Of a DNA stretch of 64,000 nt, positions 33,687 through 42,422 are shown piece by piece; the stretch's first letter is position 1; every line of letters begins with the position of its first letter. The translations under genes and the position numbers were made by a program. Source of the stretch: Streptoalloteichus hindustanus (GTDB lineage: Bacteria > Actinomycetota > Actinomycetes > Mycobacteriales > Pseudonocardiaceae). The notes under the pieces were generated by a model, which did not search any database, was not told where the DNA came from, and was given only the letters and a program-made list of their open reading frames with translations. The stretch spans positions 1-64,000 of the forward strand of contig NZ_FQVN01000007.1 in the NCBI RefSeq assembly GCF_900129375.1. Reading direction: 5' to 3'.

Positions 33687-36600
33687 ATGTGGCCCGCCCG
33701 GATGCCGCCGGAGTGGACCGGTGTGTCCACCGACTACCCCCGCGACCGACTGCTGCACGAGGTGTTCGACGACCAGGCCGCGGCCCGACCCGACGCGCTG
33801 GCGGCCGTGCGGGGCGCCGAGGCGCTGACCTACGGGCGGTTGCGCGCCCGCTCCGACGCCCTGGCCGCCCGGCTGGCGGCGGCCGGGGTGCGCCCGGGCG
33901 AGTTCGTGGGGATCTGCGGGACGCGCTCGCTGCCGGCGCTGGTCGCGATCCTGGGCATCCTCAAGGCCGGGGCCGCCTACGTCCCGCTGGACGACACCTA
34001 CCCGCCGGCGCGGTTGCGCGCGATGGCCGAGGAGGTGGAGCTGGGCGTCGCGGTGGTGCTGCCCGGCAGCGTGTGCCGCGTGCGCCGGCTGCGGGCGCGC
34101 GTGGACTACGCCGCCCCGCACGCCGCTCCCCGTGCCGCGCCGCCGCCGCGCCGGCCCGTCACGGCGATCTCGGCCGCTGACTGCGCCTACGTCATGTTCA
34201 CCTCCGGCTCCAGCGGACGCCCCAAACCGGTGGCGGTGCCGCACCGCGGGGTGGTGCGGCTGGCCGTGTCCGACCGGGAGCTCCAACCGCCCCGGCCCAC
34301 CGACCGGGTGCTGCACGCGTTGAGCCTGTCCTCCGACGGCTCCACCCACGAGATCTGGTCGGCGCTGCTCAACGGGGCCTGCCTGGTGCTGGTGGAGCGG
34401 GAGGTGCTGCTGTCCCCCACCGCGCTGGCCCAGCACCTGCGCGCCCAGGAGGTCACCTTCGCGCACCTGGCCACCAGCGTGTTCCACCACATGGCGCGCA
34501 CGACGCCGGAGGCGTTGGCCCGGCTGCGGTTCGTCTCGGCCGGCGGGGAGGCGATGGACCCCGAGCTGACCCGGGCGGTGCTGCGGGCCTGCCCGAACAC
34601 GACGGTGGTCAACTTCTACGGCCCGACGGAGAACTCGGTGGTCTCCACCGCGCACCTCCTGCGGGAGCTGGGCGCGCGGGCCGAGGCCGTACCCATCGGC
34701 CGGCCGCTGGCCAACTCCACCGCGCACGTGGTGCGCGCCGACGGCGCCGAGGCCGGGCCGGGCGAGGCGGGCGAGCTGCTGGTCGGCGGGGACGGGCTGG
34801 CCCTGGGCTACCTCGGGGACCCGGAGCTGACCGCCGAGCGGTTCGTGCCCGACCCGCTGCGCGCGGGCGGGCGGCGCTACCGCACCGGGGACCTGGTCCG
34901 GCGGCGGGCCGACGGGCTGCTGGAGTACCTGGGCCGCGCCGACCGGCAGATCAAGCTGCGGGGGCACCGCATCGAGCTGGACGAGGTGGAGGCGCGGCTG
35001 CGCGCACACCCCGACGTCGGCGAGGCCGTGGTGGAGGTGAGCGCGCGGTTCGGGGTGGCGGAGTCGCTGACCGCCCATGTCACGCCGGCCGCGCCGGGCC
35101 GGGTGATCCGGGTGGCCGAGTTGCGGCGGGAGCTGGCGGCGTGGCTGCCCGCCCAGGCCGTCCCGGCCCGGATCGTGCCGTTGGCGGCGTTCCCGCTGAC
35201 CGCCAGCGGCAAGGTCGACCGGCGGCGGCTGGCGGCCACCCGGTCAGGCCAGTCGGGCCAGTCGGGCCAGTCCGACCAGTCGGGCCAGACGGGACCGGCC
35301 CCGGCGGTGGGGGCCGGTCTGGAGTCGACGGTGGCCGAGATCTGGCGGCTGACGCTGCGGGTGCGCCCGGACTCGCACGACAGCTTCTTCGACCTGGGCG
35401 GGGACTCCATGCTGGCGGCGGAGGTGGTGCTGCGCACGGTGGCGGTGCTGGGGATCGACGCCCACGCCGGCAGCGCGCTGGTGGGCGCCCTGCTGGCCGG
35501 GCCGACCCTGGCGGAGTTCACCGAGGCCGTGCGCGCGGCGCGCGCCCGCGCCGGCGACGACGAGACCGGGACGTCGGCGAACTTCCACCGCGAGGCCGAG
35601 CTGGGCTTCGCCCTGCCCCCGCCGGCGGGGCCGCCGCCGCGCTGGGACGCCCCGGCCCACGTCCTGCTGACCGGGGCCACCGGGTTCGTCGGCGCCCACC
35701 TGCTGACCCGGCTGCTGGAGGTCACCGACGCGGTCGTGCACTGCCCGGTGCGGGCGCGCGACGCCGGCCACGCCCGCCGCCGGGTGCTGGCCACCCTCGC
35801 CCGGTTCGGCCTGCGCCCGACCGCCGCGCACCGGCTGGTGTGCCACCCCGGCGACATCACCGCCCCCGACCTGGGCCTGCCCGACGGTGTCTTCGCCGCG
35901 TTGGCCGGCACCGCCGACCTGGTGATCCACTCGGCGGCCGAGGTCAACTTCCTCTACCCCTACGCGGCGCTGCGGCAGGCCAACGTCGTGGGCACCCGCA
36001 CCGTGTTGCGGCTGGCCGCGGCCCGCCGGGTGCCGGTGCACTTCCTGTCCACCATCGGCGTCGTGGCCGGGTACGGCACGGCGGGGGTGCGGCGGGTGGC
36101 CGAGGACGCGCCGCTGGACCACGCCGACCGGCTGACCATGGGCTACGCCGAGAGCAAGTGGGTGGCCGAGCGGATGGTGCGCCATGCCGGCGAGCAGGGG
36201 CTGCCGGTGGCGGTGTACCGGCCCTACGAGGTCACCGGCGACCGGCACCGGGGCATCTGCAACACCGACACCGCGATCTGCTCGCTGTTCCGGGCCTTCG
36301 CCGACATGGGCGTGGCGCCGGACTCGCCGCTGCCGCTGGACTTCGTGCCCGTGGACTTCGTGGCGGCCGCCGTGGTGCACCTGGCCACCCGACGCGAGGC
36401 GACCCGACGGGTCTACCACCTGACCAACCCCCGGCCGGCGCTGCTGGCCGACATGGTCGGGCGGATGCGGGCGGCCGGCTGCGCCATCGACACCCGCTCC
36501 TACCCGGAGTGGGTGGCCGAGCTGGTCCGGTTCGTGGCGCGGGAGCCCACGCACCCGGCGGCCCCGTTCGTCTCGCTGTGCCTGGACCGCGCGCACCGGG

Positions 36601-36821
36601 CGGAGATGTCGGTGAAGGAGATGTACTTCGCCGACACCTTCCCGGAACTGGGGCGGGACAACGTGGAACGCGACCTGGCCGGCAGCGGCCTGTCCTGCCC
36701 GCCGGTGGACGCCCGCCTGCTGGACCTGTACCTGGCGTACTTCTTCGACACCGGCTACCTGCGACGACCGGGCTCCGCCGACGAGACGACCAGGGGCGAG
36801 GCGCTGCCCCGCACCTCCTGA
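33687..36821 (+). CDS. Free-standing A-T-R protein: adenylation, carrier, thioester reductase
   Basis: 1,044 residues. The adenylation domain (about 15-525) has FTSGSSGRPKPVAVPHRG, NFYGPTENSV, YRTGDLVR, GRADRQIKLRGHRIELDEVE and the catalytic Lys in PLTASGKVDRR; an Asp in SDGSTHEIW aligns with the residue that binds the alpha-amino group, so an amino acid is the likely substrate. A Gly-Gln-Ser repeat linker leads to the carrier domain (phosphopantetheine Ser574 in DLGGDSMLA). The reductase has the Rossmann start LLTGATGFVGAHL (about 660) and catalytic Tyr820-x3-Lys824 (YAESK). It would load an amino acid and release it as aldehyde or alcohol. No condensation domain is present. Operon with the methyltransferase and PPOX genes. 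Confidence 0.9.
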   Translation: MWPARMPPEWTGVSTDYPRDRLLHEVFDDQAAARPDALAAVRGAEALTYGRLRARSDALAARLAAAGVRPGEFVGICGTRSLPALVAILGILKAGAAYVPLDDTYPPARLRAMAEEVELGVAVVLPGSVCRVRRLRARVDYAAPHAAPRAAPPPRRPVTAISAADCAYVMFTSGSSGRPKPVAVPHRGVVRLAVSDRELQPPRPTDRVLHALSLSSDGSTHEIWSALLNGACLVLVEREVLLSPTALAQHLRAQEVTFAHLATSVFHHMARTTPEALARLRFVSAGGEAMDPELTRAVLRACPNTTVVNFYGPTENSVVSTAHLLRELGARAEAVPIGRPLANSTAHVVRADGAEAGPGEAGELLVGGDGLALGYLGDPELTAERFVPDPLRAGGRRYRTGDLVRRRADGLLEYLGRADRQIKLRGHRIELDEVEARLRAHPDVGEAVVEVSARFGVAESLTAHVTPAAPGRVIRVAELRRELAAWLPAQAVPARIVPLAAFPLTASGKVDRRRLAATRSGQSGQSGQSDQSGQTGPAPAVGAGLESTVAEIWRLTLRVRPDSHDSFFDLGGDSMLAAEVVLRTVAVLGIDAHAGSALVGALLAGPTLAEFTEAVRAARARAGDDETGTSANFHREAELGFALPPPAGPPPRWDAPAHVLLTGATGFVGAHLLTRLLEVTDAVVHCPVRARDAGHARRRVLATLARFGLRPTAAHRLVCHPGDITAPDLGLPDGVFAALAGTADLVIHSAAEVNFLYPYAALRQANVVGTRTVLRLAAARRVPVHFLSTIGVVAGYGTAGVRRVAEDAPLDHADRLTMGYAESKWVAERMVRHAGEQGLPVAVYRPYEVTGDRHRGICNTDTAICSLFRAFADMGVAPDSPLPLDFVPVDFVAAAVVHLATRREATRRVYHLTNPRPALLADMVGRMRAAGCAIDTRSYPEWVAELVRFVAREPTHPAAPFVSLCLDRAHRAEMSVKEMYFADTFPELGRDNVERDLAGSGLSCPPVDARLLDLYLAYFFDTGYLRRPGSADETTRGEALPRTS
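35246..35294. repeat. Short tandem repeat in A-T linker
   Basis: Repeated 9-mers (TCGGGCCAG with changes) encode Ser-Gly-Gln/Ser-Asp-Gln units between the adenylation and carrier domains; a flexible linker. Confidence 0.75.
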
Positions 36822-37170
36822 CCGGACGCGCCCGCCGAGAACCCCCACGAAATGATCTTCGAATGGGGGACGGCTCCGGGCCTGTTGATCTCGCAGGTGC
36901 GGGGAGTCGACCACGACCGGTGGACAGCGATCGAGCCGCTGTTGGCGGTAGCGGCAATTCTTCTTGCTGTCAAAGGCTTTTCTCGTCGGAGCCGGTAGTT
37001 GTCCACAGCACTCCGCTGAGCCACCGGTTGGGCGATACGTTGGTCGGAGTTGTCCACAGGCTCGTGCTGGGGCGTTGGGCGCGGGGGCCTGGGCCGATAG
37101 GCTGGAGCAGGGCTCGCCCCCCAGGGTGGGTGGGGGCTGTCCCCGAGTGGGTGGGCCGGGTGCGCGGGGT
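36822..37170. other. Gene-free stretch with two DnaA-box-like 9-mers
   Basis: No supported gene; an open frame of about 47 codons from 36854 lacks a ribosome site. TTGTCCACA, the actinobacterial DnaA-box sequence, occurs at 36999-37007 and 37050-37058 in the same orientation. There is no cluster of boxes as in an origin. Confidence 0.45.
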
Positions 37171-37278
37171 TCAGGCCGCGGGGCCAAGGACCCGGTCGGT
37201 GTAGCCGCCGCGGAAGACTCCCGCCGGGTCCAGTTGTCGGCGCAGGGCCAGGAAGTCGTCGAGCGCCTCCGCCCGGCG
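37171..37278 (-). pseudogene. 3' remnant of an FAD-linked oxidase gene
   Basis: On the minus strand this stretch reads RRAEALDDFLALRRQLDP followed by AGVFRGGYTDRVLG and a stop, closely matching the usual C-terminus of D-arabinono-lactone oxidase/FAD-binding_4 oxidases (..LDP.G.F.N.Y..RVLG). Upstream of it the frame dissolves and meets a stop at 37324-37326, and the ABC permease gene ends there. Only the last 35 or so codons survive, so this is a deletion scar. Confidence 0.55.
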
Positions 37279-37326
37279 ACCGCGAGGTGCGGGCGCCGGG
37301 CGGAGAGCGCAGGGCCGTCGGGGATC

Positions 37327-38208
37327 TCAGCGGCTCATGTCGCGGAACCGCCGCACCGACAGCGGGAAGAAGACCGCGACCAGCGCCACCGGCCACACCA
37401 CGGCCATCAGCAGCGCGTTGCGGGCCAGCCACGACCCGCCGCCCAGGCCGGGGTTGCCGAACAGCTCCCTGGTCGCCGCCACCGTCGCCGACATCGGGTT
37501 GACCTCGGCGACCACGCCCAGCCATGACGGCATCAGCTCGGGCGCGACGAACGTGTTGGCGATCATCGCGAACGGCAGGACCAGCGTCATCAGGGTGGTG
37601 GCGCTCTCGGGGGTGCGCAGCAGCAGCCCCACGTAGATCCCCACCCAGATCAACGCGAAGCGCAGCAGCAGGAGCAACCCCACCGCCGCCAGGAACGCCG
37701 CCACGCCGCCGTGGGCCCGCCAACCGACCAGCAGCCCGCAGCCCAGCAGCGCGGTCAGGTCCAGCGCCGCGCGGATCATGTCCGCCACGCTGCGCCCCGC
37801 CACCACCGCCGAGGGCGCCATCGGCATCGAGCGGAAGCGGTCGGTGACCCCGCGGGAGGTGTCGGTGACCACCGCGCTGGCCGTGATGACCATCCCGAAG
37901 ACCATGGTCATGCCGAACAGGCCGGGCATGAGGAACTCCCGGTAGTCCCCGCCGCCCGGCACCACCATGGCGCTGCCCAGCACGTAGCCGAACAGCAGCA
38001 CCGACACCACGGGGAACGTCAGCCCGCCCAGGACCTCCTCGGGCGAGCGGATCCAGTGGGTCAGGTCGCGGCGGGTGACGGTCCAGCCGTCGACCACCGC
38101 CCACCGCAGCCGGGCCAGCGGGGTCTCCGGGGGCCGGGTCGGCGCCAGGACGCCCACCCCCGAACCGCCCGACACCAAGTCGCCGTGGGGATCGTGCGCT
38201 CGGGTCAT
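37327..38208 (-). CDS. ABC transporter permease (DrrB type)
   Basis: 293 residues from the ATG at 38208, which begins five bases after the ATPase stop. About six membrane segments; the ABC-2 signature loop ...RFRSMPMAPSAVVAGRSVADMIR (about residues 135-157) and the PELMPSWLGVVAEVNPMSAT segment are typical of DrrB-like drug exporters. Forms the membrane channel for the adjacent DrrA-type ATPase. Probably exports the glycosylated product or gives self-resistance. Confidence 0.88.
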   Translation of the reverse strand: MTRAHDPHGDLVSGGSGVGVLAPTRPPETPLARLRWAVVDGWTVTRRDLTHWIRSPEEVLGGLTFPVVSVLLFGYVLGSAMVVPGGGDYREFLMPGLFGMTMVFGMVITASAVVTDTSRGVTDRFRSMPMAPSAVVAGRSVADMIRAALDLTALLGCGLLVGWRAHGGVAAFLAAVGLLLLLRFALIWVGIYVGLLLRTPESATTLMTLVLPFAMIANTFVAPELMPSWLGVVAEVNPMSATVAATRELFGNPGLGGGSWLARNALLMAVVWPVALVAVFFPLSVRRFRDMSR

Positions 38209-38213
38209 CGTCC

Positions 38214-39287
38214 TCACCGCCCGCCCTCGCGCTCGTCCTCGTCCCCGGCGCCCGCCGCGGGATCGACCGCGGTGTCGGCTGGGGTGTCGGTCTCCCCCGA
38301 CTCCGGGTGGTGCCCGGTGAGCCGGACGAACACCTCGTCCAGGGTGGGACGGCGGATCCCGATGTCCCGCACCGCGATCCCCGCGGCCTCCAGCACACGC
38401 AGCGCCTCGGTCAACGCGGTGACCCGCTCCCGCACGGGCACGGTGAGCCGGGAGGCCTCCGGCCGCACCCGCGGTGGCGCGCCGGCGAGCACGGCCAACG
38501 CCTCGGCGGCGCGCCCCAGCTCGGCCGGGTCGTCCAGCACGACGTCGAGCTGGTCCCCGCCCAGCGTGGACTTCAGCTCGTCCGGCGTGCCCCTGGCGAT
38601 CACCCGGCCCCGGTCGATCACCGAGATGTCGTCGGCCAGCTGGTCGACCTCGTCCAGGTAGTGCGTGGTCAGCAGCACCGTGGTGCCCTGGGCGACCAGG
38701 TCCCGGACCCCGTTCCACACCTCCAGCCGGTGCCGGGGGTCCAGACCGGTGGTGGGCTCGTCCAGGAACAGCACCGGCGGGGCCATGATGAAGCTGACCG
38801 CCAGGTCGAGGCGTCGCCGCATCCCACCGGAGTACCTGCGCGGCGGGGTGTCGGCCACGTCGGTGAGGTTGAACTGCTCCAGCAGCTCCTGGGCCCGCCG
38901 CCGCGCGGCGCGCGGGCCCAGGTGGTAGAGCCGGCCGAACATCTCCAGGTTGCCCCGGCCGGTGAGCACGTCGTCCACGGCGGGGTTCTGCCCGGTCAGC
39001 CCGATCCGGTACCGCACCTGCCTGGCCTGGGTGACCACGTCGAACCCGCCCACCTCGGCCCGTCCGCCGTCCGGGCGCAGCAGGGTGGACAGGACGCGCA
39101 CGGCCGTGGACTTGCCCGCGCCGTTGGGGCCCAGCAGGCCGCACACGGTGCCGTAGGGCACGGCCAGGTCGAACCCGTCCAGCGCCGTGGTCTCGCCATA
39201 CCGCTTGCGCAGGCCCCGGGCCAGGACCGCGCACTCGCGCTCCCCGGCTGCGATCTCGCCCGTCAGTGTCGCGGCCGCTGTCCGCAT
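38214..39287 (-). CDS. ABC transporter ATPase (DrrA type)
   Basis: 357 residues. Walker A GLLGPNGAGKST, Q-loop in GLTGQNPAVDDVLTG, signature RYSGGMRRRLDLA, Walker B VLFLDEPTTGLDP, and the H-loop TTHYLDEVDQLAD. The C-terminal extension after about residue 240 with RRPTLDEVFVRLTG is the hallmark of the daunorubicin-resistance DrrA group. An acidic Asp/Glu-rich tail closes the protein. It is translated with the DrrB-like permease. The promoter carries a palindrome (39333-39352) that may be bound by the TetR regulator at 40689. Confidence 0.9.
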   Translation of the reverse strand: MRTAAATLTGEIAAGERECAVLARGLRKRYGETTALDGFDLAVPYGTVCGLLGPNGAGKSTAVRVLSTLLRPDGGRAEVGGFDVVTQARQVRYRIGLTGQNPAVDDVLTGRGNLEMFGRLYHLGPRAARRRAQELLEQFNLTDVADTPPRRYSGGMRRRLDLAVSFIMAPPVLFLDEPTTGLDPRHRLEVWNGVRDLVAQGTTVLLTTHYLDEVDQLADDISVIDRGRVIARGTPDELKSTLGGDQLDVVLDDPAELGRAAEALAVLAGAPPRVRPEASRLTVPVRERVTALTEALRVLEAAGIAVRDIGIRRPTLDEVFVRLTGHHPESGETDTPADTAVDPAAGAGDEDEREGGR

Positions 39288-39332
39288 CGCGTCCTCCTCG
39301 CTCGCGCACCGAGCACCCAGTTATACGCTCGG

Positions 39333-39352
39333 ATGTACTTGCGGAAGTACAT
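39333..39352. promoter_or_regulatory. Candidate operator of ABC transporter genes
   Basis: ATGTACTT (39333-39340) and AAGTACAT (39345-39352) are perfect arms around GCGG, 45 bp upstream of the ATPase start and two bases before the DUF418 stop codon. Confidence 0.65.
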
Positions 39353-39353
39353 T

Positions 39354-40586
39354 TCAGGGAGATTGCGGCTTCGCGGGGGCAGAGGTGGGGGTGGCCGGCC
39401 GCCACTGCTGCCAGCGCAGGTAGGTGAAGGACCGCAGCAGCCACTCGACGGGCCCGAAGTTGTGCCGGCGCAGCCACCACCGGCTCCACGCCAGCTGTGT
39501 CAGGTAGATCAGCACCGCGATGCCGTGGGTGGTGGCGTGCCCGATCTGGCCGGCCAGCGCCAGGCCGTAGCCGGTGAACAGCAAGGCGCAGATCACCGAC
39601 TGCGACAGGTAGTTCGTCAACGCCATCCGGCCGGTCGTGGCCAGCACGGTGTGGACGCGGGCGCCCACGGTGGTGCGGCCCAGCAGCAGCAGGGCGCACA
39701 CGTAGGCCAGGGTGAGCGCGGGCGCGGTGAGGTAGCCGACGCCGTCCATGGCCAGGGTCCAGGTGCCGCCGCCGTCGGAGGCGAAGGCGAACACGGCGGC
39801 CGGCGGCAGACCCACGGCCAGCCCGATCGCGCACGCCCTGGCCAGGGTGCGGGAGGACAGCCGCCGCTTGTGCAGCAGCCCGGTCTTGCCGGCGGCCAGT
39901 CCGATCAGGAAGTAGGCCAGGATGATCGGGATCAGCGTCCACCAGGAGGACATGATCGTCGACAGGTCCTCGACCCGTTGGCCGATCACCGTCCCGACCC
40001 CGCCGCGGTAGTTGGCCAGCACCCGGGCGGCCAGGTAGGGCTCGTCGCCGGACTCCTCGCCGGCGCCGGCGAGCACGGCCAGCAGCATCATCGTGGTGAA
40101 CATCGTGAGCAGGCCGATCGCGACCTGCAGCGCCCGGCGCGGGGAGATGTGGCGCATCAGATACAGCAGGGACCCGGCGATCGCGTAGATCATGAGGATG
40201 TCGCCGGAGAACAGCAGCGTGCCGTGCACCGCGCCGAGCGCGAACAACAACAGCAGACGTCGACTGATCCGCGCTCCTCGCGAGCTGCCCGACCGGGAGG
40301 GCCGGGCCAGCTGCATGGCCATCCCGTAGCCGAACAGGAAGGCGAACAGGACGTAGAACTTCGACTCCACCAGGAACATCGCCATCTGCCGGGCCAGGGC
40401 GTCCAGTCCGTGCTGCTCGCGCACCTGGTGGAGGTAGCCGGGGTCGACGAAGGCCTCGATGTTGGCCAGGAGGATGCCCAGCACGGCGAAGCCGCGCAGC
40501 ACGTCCAGGACCGGTTCCCGGTCCCGTCCGCCTAATGGGCCAACCGTCGCCTCGGCGGGCGTGGGGTGACGCCCCGTCGTGGTCAT
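39354..40586 (-). CDS. DUF418 family membrane protein
   Basis: 410 residues with about ten membrane segments. Family landmarks: the N-terminal LDVLRGFAVLGILLANIEAF, the central FLFGYGMAMQL, and the C-terminal half with GRMALTNYLSQSVICALLF and QLAWSRWWLRRHNFGPVEWLLRSFTYLRW. DUF418 proteins are integral membrane proteins of unproven function, related to acyltransferase-like membrane proteins. It diverges from the TetR regulator and precedes the drrAB-like genes on the same strand, so it may belong to the export/resistance unit. Confidence 0.88.
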   Translation of the reverse strand: MTTTGRHPTPAEATVGPLGGRDREPVLDVLRGFAVLGILLANIEAFVDPGYLHQVREQHGLDALARQMAMFLVESKFYVLFAFLFGYGMAMQLARPSRSGSSRGARISRRLLLLFALGAVHGTLLFSGDILMIYAIAGSLLYLMRHISPRRALQVAIGLLTMFTTMMLLAVLAGAGEESGDEPYLAARVLANYRGGVGTVIGQRVEDLSTIMSSWWTLIPIILAYFLIGLAAGKTGLLHKRRLSSRTLARACAIGLAVGLPPAAVFAFASDGGGTWTLAMDGVGYLTAPALTLAYVCALLLLGRTTVGARVHTVLATTGRMALTNYLSQSVICALLFTGYGLALAGQIGHATTHGIAVLIYLTQLAWSRWWLRRHNFGPVEWLLRSFTYLRWQQWRPATPTSAPAKPQSP

Positions 40587-40623
40587 ACCCTCTCCTCGGG
40601 TCGCTGGCGTTTACTCCAGTGTA

Positions 40624-40639
40624 TAGATCCTGGGATCTA
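40624..40639. promoter_or_regulatory. Candidate TetR operator
   Basis: TAGATCC (40624-40630) and GGATCTA (40633-40639) are perfect arms around TG; the extended form GTATAGATCC..GGATCTACAT is nearly symmetric. It lies between the divergent DUF418 and TetR genes. Confidence 0.6.
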
Positions 40640-40688
40640 CATCCGGACGATATACTCTGCCGGCTCGGGGGGCAGATCGGGGGAGACG

Positions 40689-41342
40689 ATGGCGGCGCAC
40701 GCGACACACACCAGGAAGTCGGCCTCCGCGGCCCGCTCCCGGTCAGCCGCGCTGGAGCGGGGCGGCCAGGAGGGCGAGCGGCCCCGGCGGCTGCGCCGGA
40801 CCGAGCGGCGGGAGCAGATCCTGGCCGCGGCCACCCGCGCCTTCGCCAGGGCCGGCGGGTTCACCCCGACCAACCTCGACGACGTCGCCGAGGAGGCCGG
40901 GATCTCGCGGATGATCCTCTACCGCCACTTCGACTCCAAGGCCGACCTGTACCAGGCGGTGCTGGACCGGGCGGGCGCGCGCCTGCACGAGGCGGCCACC
41001 AGCGCCGGCGGACTGGGCGAGGACAGCGTGCCGGGGCTGGTGCGCTGGGCCGCGCAGGACCCCGACGCCTTCCGGCTGCTGTTCCACCACGCCGCCCGCG
41101 AGCCCGGGTTCCGCGACGACGTCGACAAGCTCCGCTCGGCGATGGTCGCCGCGCTCCAGCCGCACATGGACCGGGCGACGCCGGAGCGGGCGTGGGCGGT
41201 GTGGGCGGCGCACCTGGCGACCTCGACCGTGATCGAGGCGATCATGGCCTGGCTGGACGCCGGCCAACCCGACCCCGACCAGGCCCCCGAGCGGGTCCTG
41301 GCCGCGCTCGACGGGATCTACGAGGCGGTCCGGCCCCGCTGA
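40689..41342 (+). CDS. TetR-family regulator of the export genes
   Basis: 217 residues from the ATG at 40689. An unusually long basic tail of about 40 residues precedes the helix-turn-helix (REQILAAATRAFARAGGFTPTNLDDVAEEAGISRMILYRHFDSKADLYQAVLD). It diverges from the DUF418 gene with a TAGATCC palindrome between the starts. I infer repression of the DUF418-drrA-drrB genes and induction by the exported compound. Its stop codon lies inside a 12-bp palindrome. Confidence 0.87.
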   Translation: MAAHATHTRKSASAARSRSAALERGGQEGERPRRLRRTERREQILAAATRAFARAGGFTPTNLDDVAEEAGISRMILYRHFDSKADLYQAVLDRAGARLHEAATSAGGLGEDSVPGLVRWAAQDPDAFRLLFHHAAREPGFRDDVDKLRSAMVAALQPHMDRATPERAWAVWAAHLATSTVIEAIMAWLDAGQPDPDQAPERVLAALDGIYEAVRPR

Positions 41343-41403
41343 CCCGGGTCAGGCCCGACCAGGCCCGGTCAGGCCGGGTCAGGCCCGGTCCTGACCCGGG
41401 TCA
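41340..41403. repeat. Palindromes and short repeats behind the TetR gene
   Basis: The 12-bp palindrome TGACCCGGGTCA occurs at 41340-41351 and 41392-41403, with repeated TCAGGCCCGG units between. RNA from here could fold into several hairpins and act as a terminator. Confidence 0.6.
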
Positions 41404-41597
41404 GGCGGGGTCAGATCAGACCGGATCGAGTTGGACCAGACCAGACAGGGCCGAGCCGGGCGGGCGCGGAGCCGGACGCGTCGGTCGACCATCTGTCATG
41501 TCGACCCCCGGAAGTCGATCGCGGAATACACTTCGCCCTCATGTCGCGGGACCGCACCCCGGACACCGAACACCCCGTTCGCCCGCCCGGCGCCCGC

Positions 41598-42422
41598 TCA
41601 CGCCGGCGTCCGCAGGATCTCGCCCAGCGGCCGGTCACCGCGCGCGGACACGTCCAGCTCGACGTTGGCGGTCAGCACCGCCTGGTGCACCCGCTGCACC
41701 GCCTCCCCCGGCTCCAACCCCAGCTCGGTGACGAGCCGGGTGCGCAACCGGTGGAACACCTCCAACGCGGAGGCCCGCCGCCCGCACACGTGCAGGACGT
41801 GCATGTACCGCGCGTGCAGCCCCTCGTGCAACGGGTGCTCGACGGTGAGCGAGGCCAGGTCGCTGACCAGCTCGCGGCTCATGCCCAGCCGCAGCTTCGC
41901 GTCGATGAGGTACTCGGTCACCACCAGCCGGGACTCCTCGTAGGCGCACCGGCGCGACTCCAGCACCCGGCCGACCGGCACGTCGACGAAGGCCGGCCCG
42001 CGCCACAGCGCCAGCGCCTGGGTCAGCCGCCGGACCCCGGAGCCGTCGTCGGCCAGCGCGAGCGCCTCGCCGCCGGCGGCCACCAACTCCCGGTAGGAGC
42101 GGATGTCCAGCTCCGCCGCGCCCAGGTCGAGCAGGTAGCCGCCCGCGCGGGTGACCAGCATCCGCCGGGCCACCTCGGCCGGCGACAGCCCGGTCGCCTG
42201 GGCCAGCAGCTTGCGCAGTTTCAGGATGTAGGTCTGCAGGGTGGTCGCGCCGCTGGTGGGCACCCCCTCCCCCCACAGCTCCCCCATCAACGCGGCCGCC
42301 TGCACCGGCCTGCCCTCGTGCACCATCAGCATCGCCAGCACGGTGCGCAGCTTCCGCGCGCTCGGCGCGCTGGTCACAGATCCGCCGCTCAGGTGCAGCG
42401 GCCCAAGAACGCCCAGTTCCAC
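41598..42422 (-). CDS. SARP-family pathway activator
   Basis: 274 residues from the GTG at 42422, where the conserved SARP start (VELGVLGPLHLSGG) begins; another GTG at 42494 would add 24 residues. The OmpR-type DNA-binding domain (ARKLRTVLAMLMVHEGRPVQAAALMGELWGEGVPTSGATTLQTYILKLRKLL, up to about 95) is followed by a bacterial transcriptional activation domain (about 100-250). SARPs switch on antibiotic clusters by binding direct repeats near the -35 region. It faces away from the sugar operon at 43337, with about 900 bp of non-coding DNA between that may hold its targets. Confidence 0.88.
   Translation of the reverse strand: MELGVLGPLHLSGGSVTSAPSARKLRTVLAMLMVHEGRPVQAAALMGELWGEGVPTSGATTLQTYILKLRKLLAQATGLSPAEVARRMLVTRAGGYLLDLGAAELDIRSYRELVAAGGEALALADDGSGVRRLTQALALWRGPAFVDVPVGRVLESRRCAYEESRLVVTEYLIDAKLRLGMSRELVSDLASLTVEHPLHEGLHARYMHVLHVCGRRASALEVFHRLRTRLVTELGLEPGEAVQRVHQAVLTANVELDVSARGDRPLGEILRTPA

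Noticed and set aside
36999-37058. Chromosomal replication origin
   Set aside because: Only two DnaA-box-like 9-mers, and no dnaA, dnaN, rpmH or parAB nearby.
37327-40707. 1,126-codon minus-strand frame spanning the ABC region
   Set aside because: Its last 294 codons are the permease; the rest is out-of-frame translation of the ATPase and DUF418 genes.
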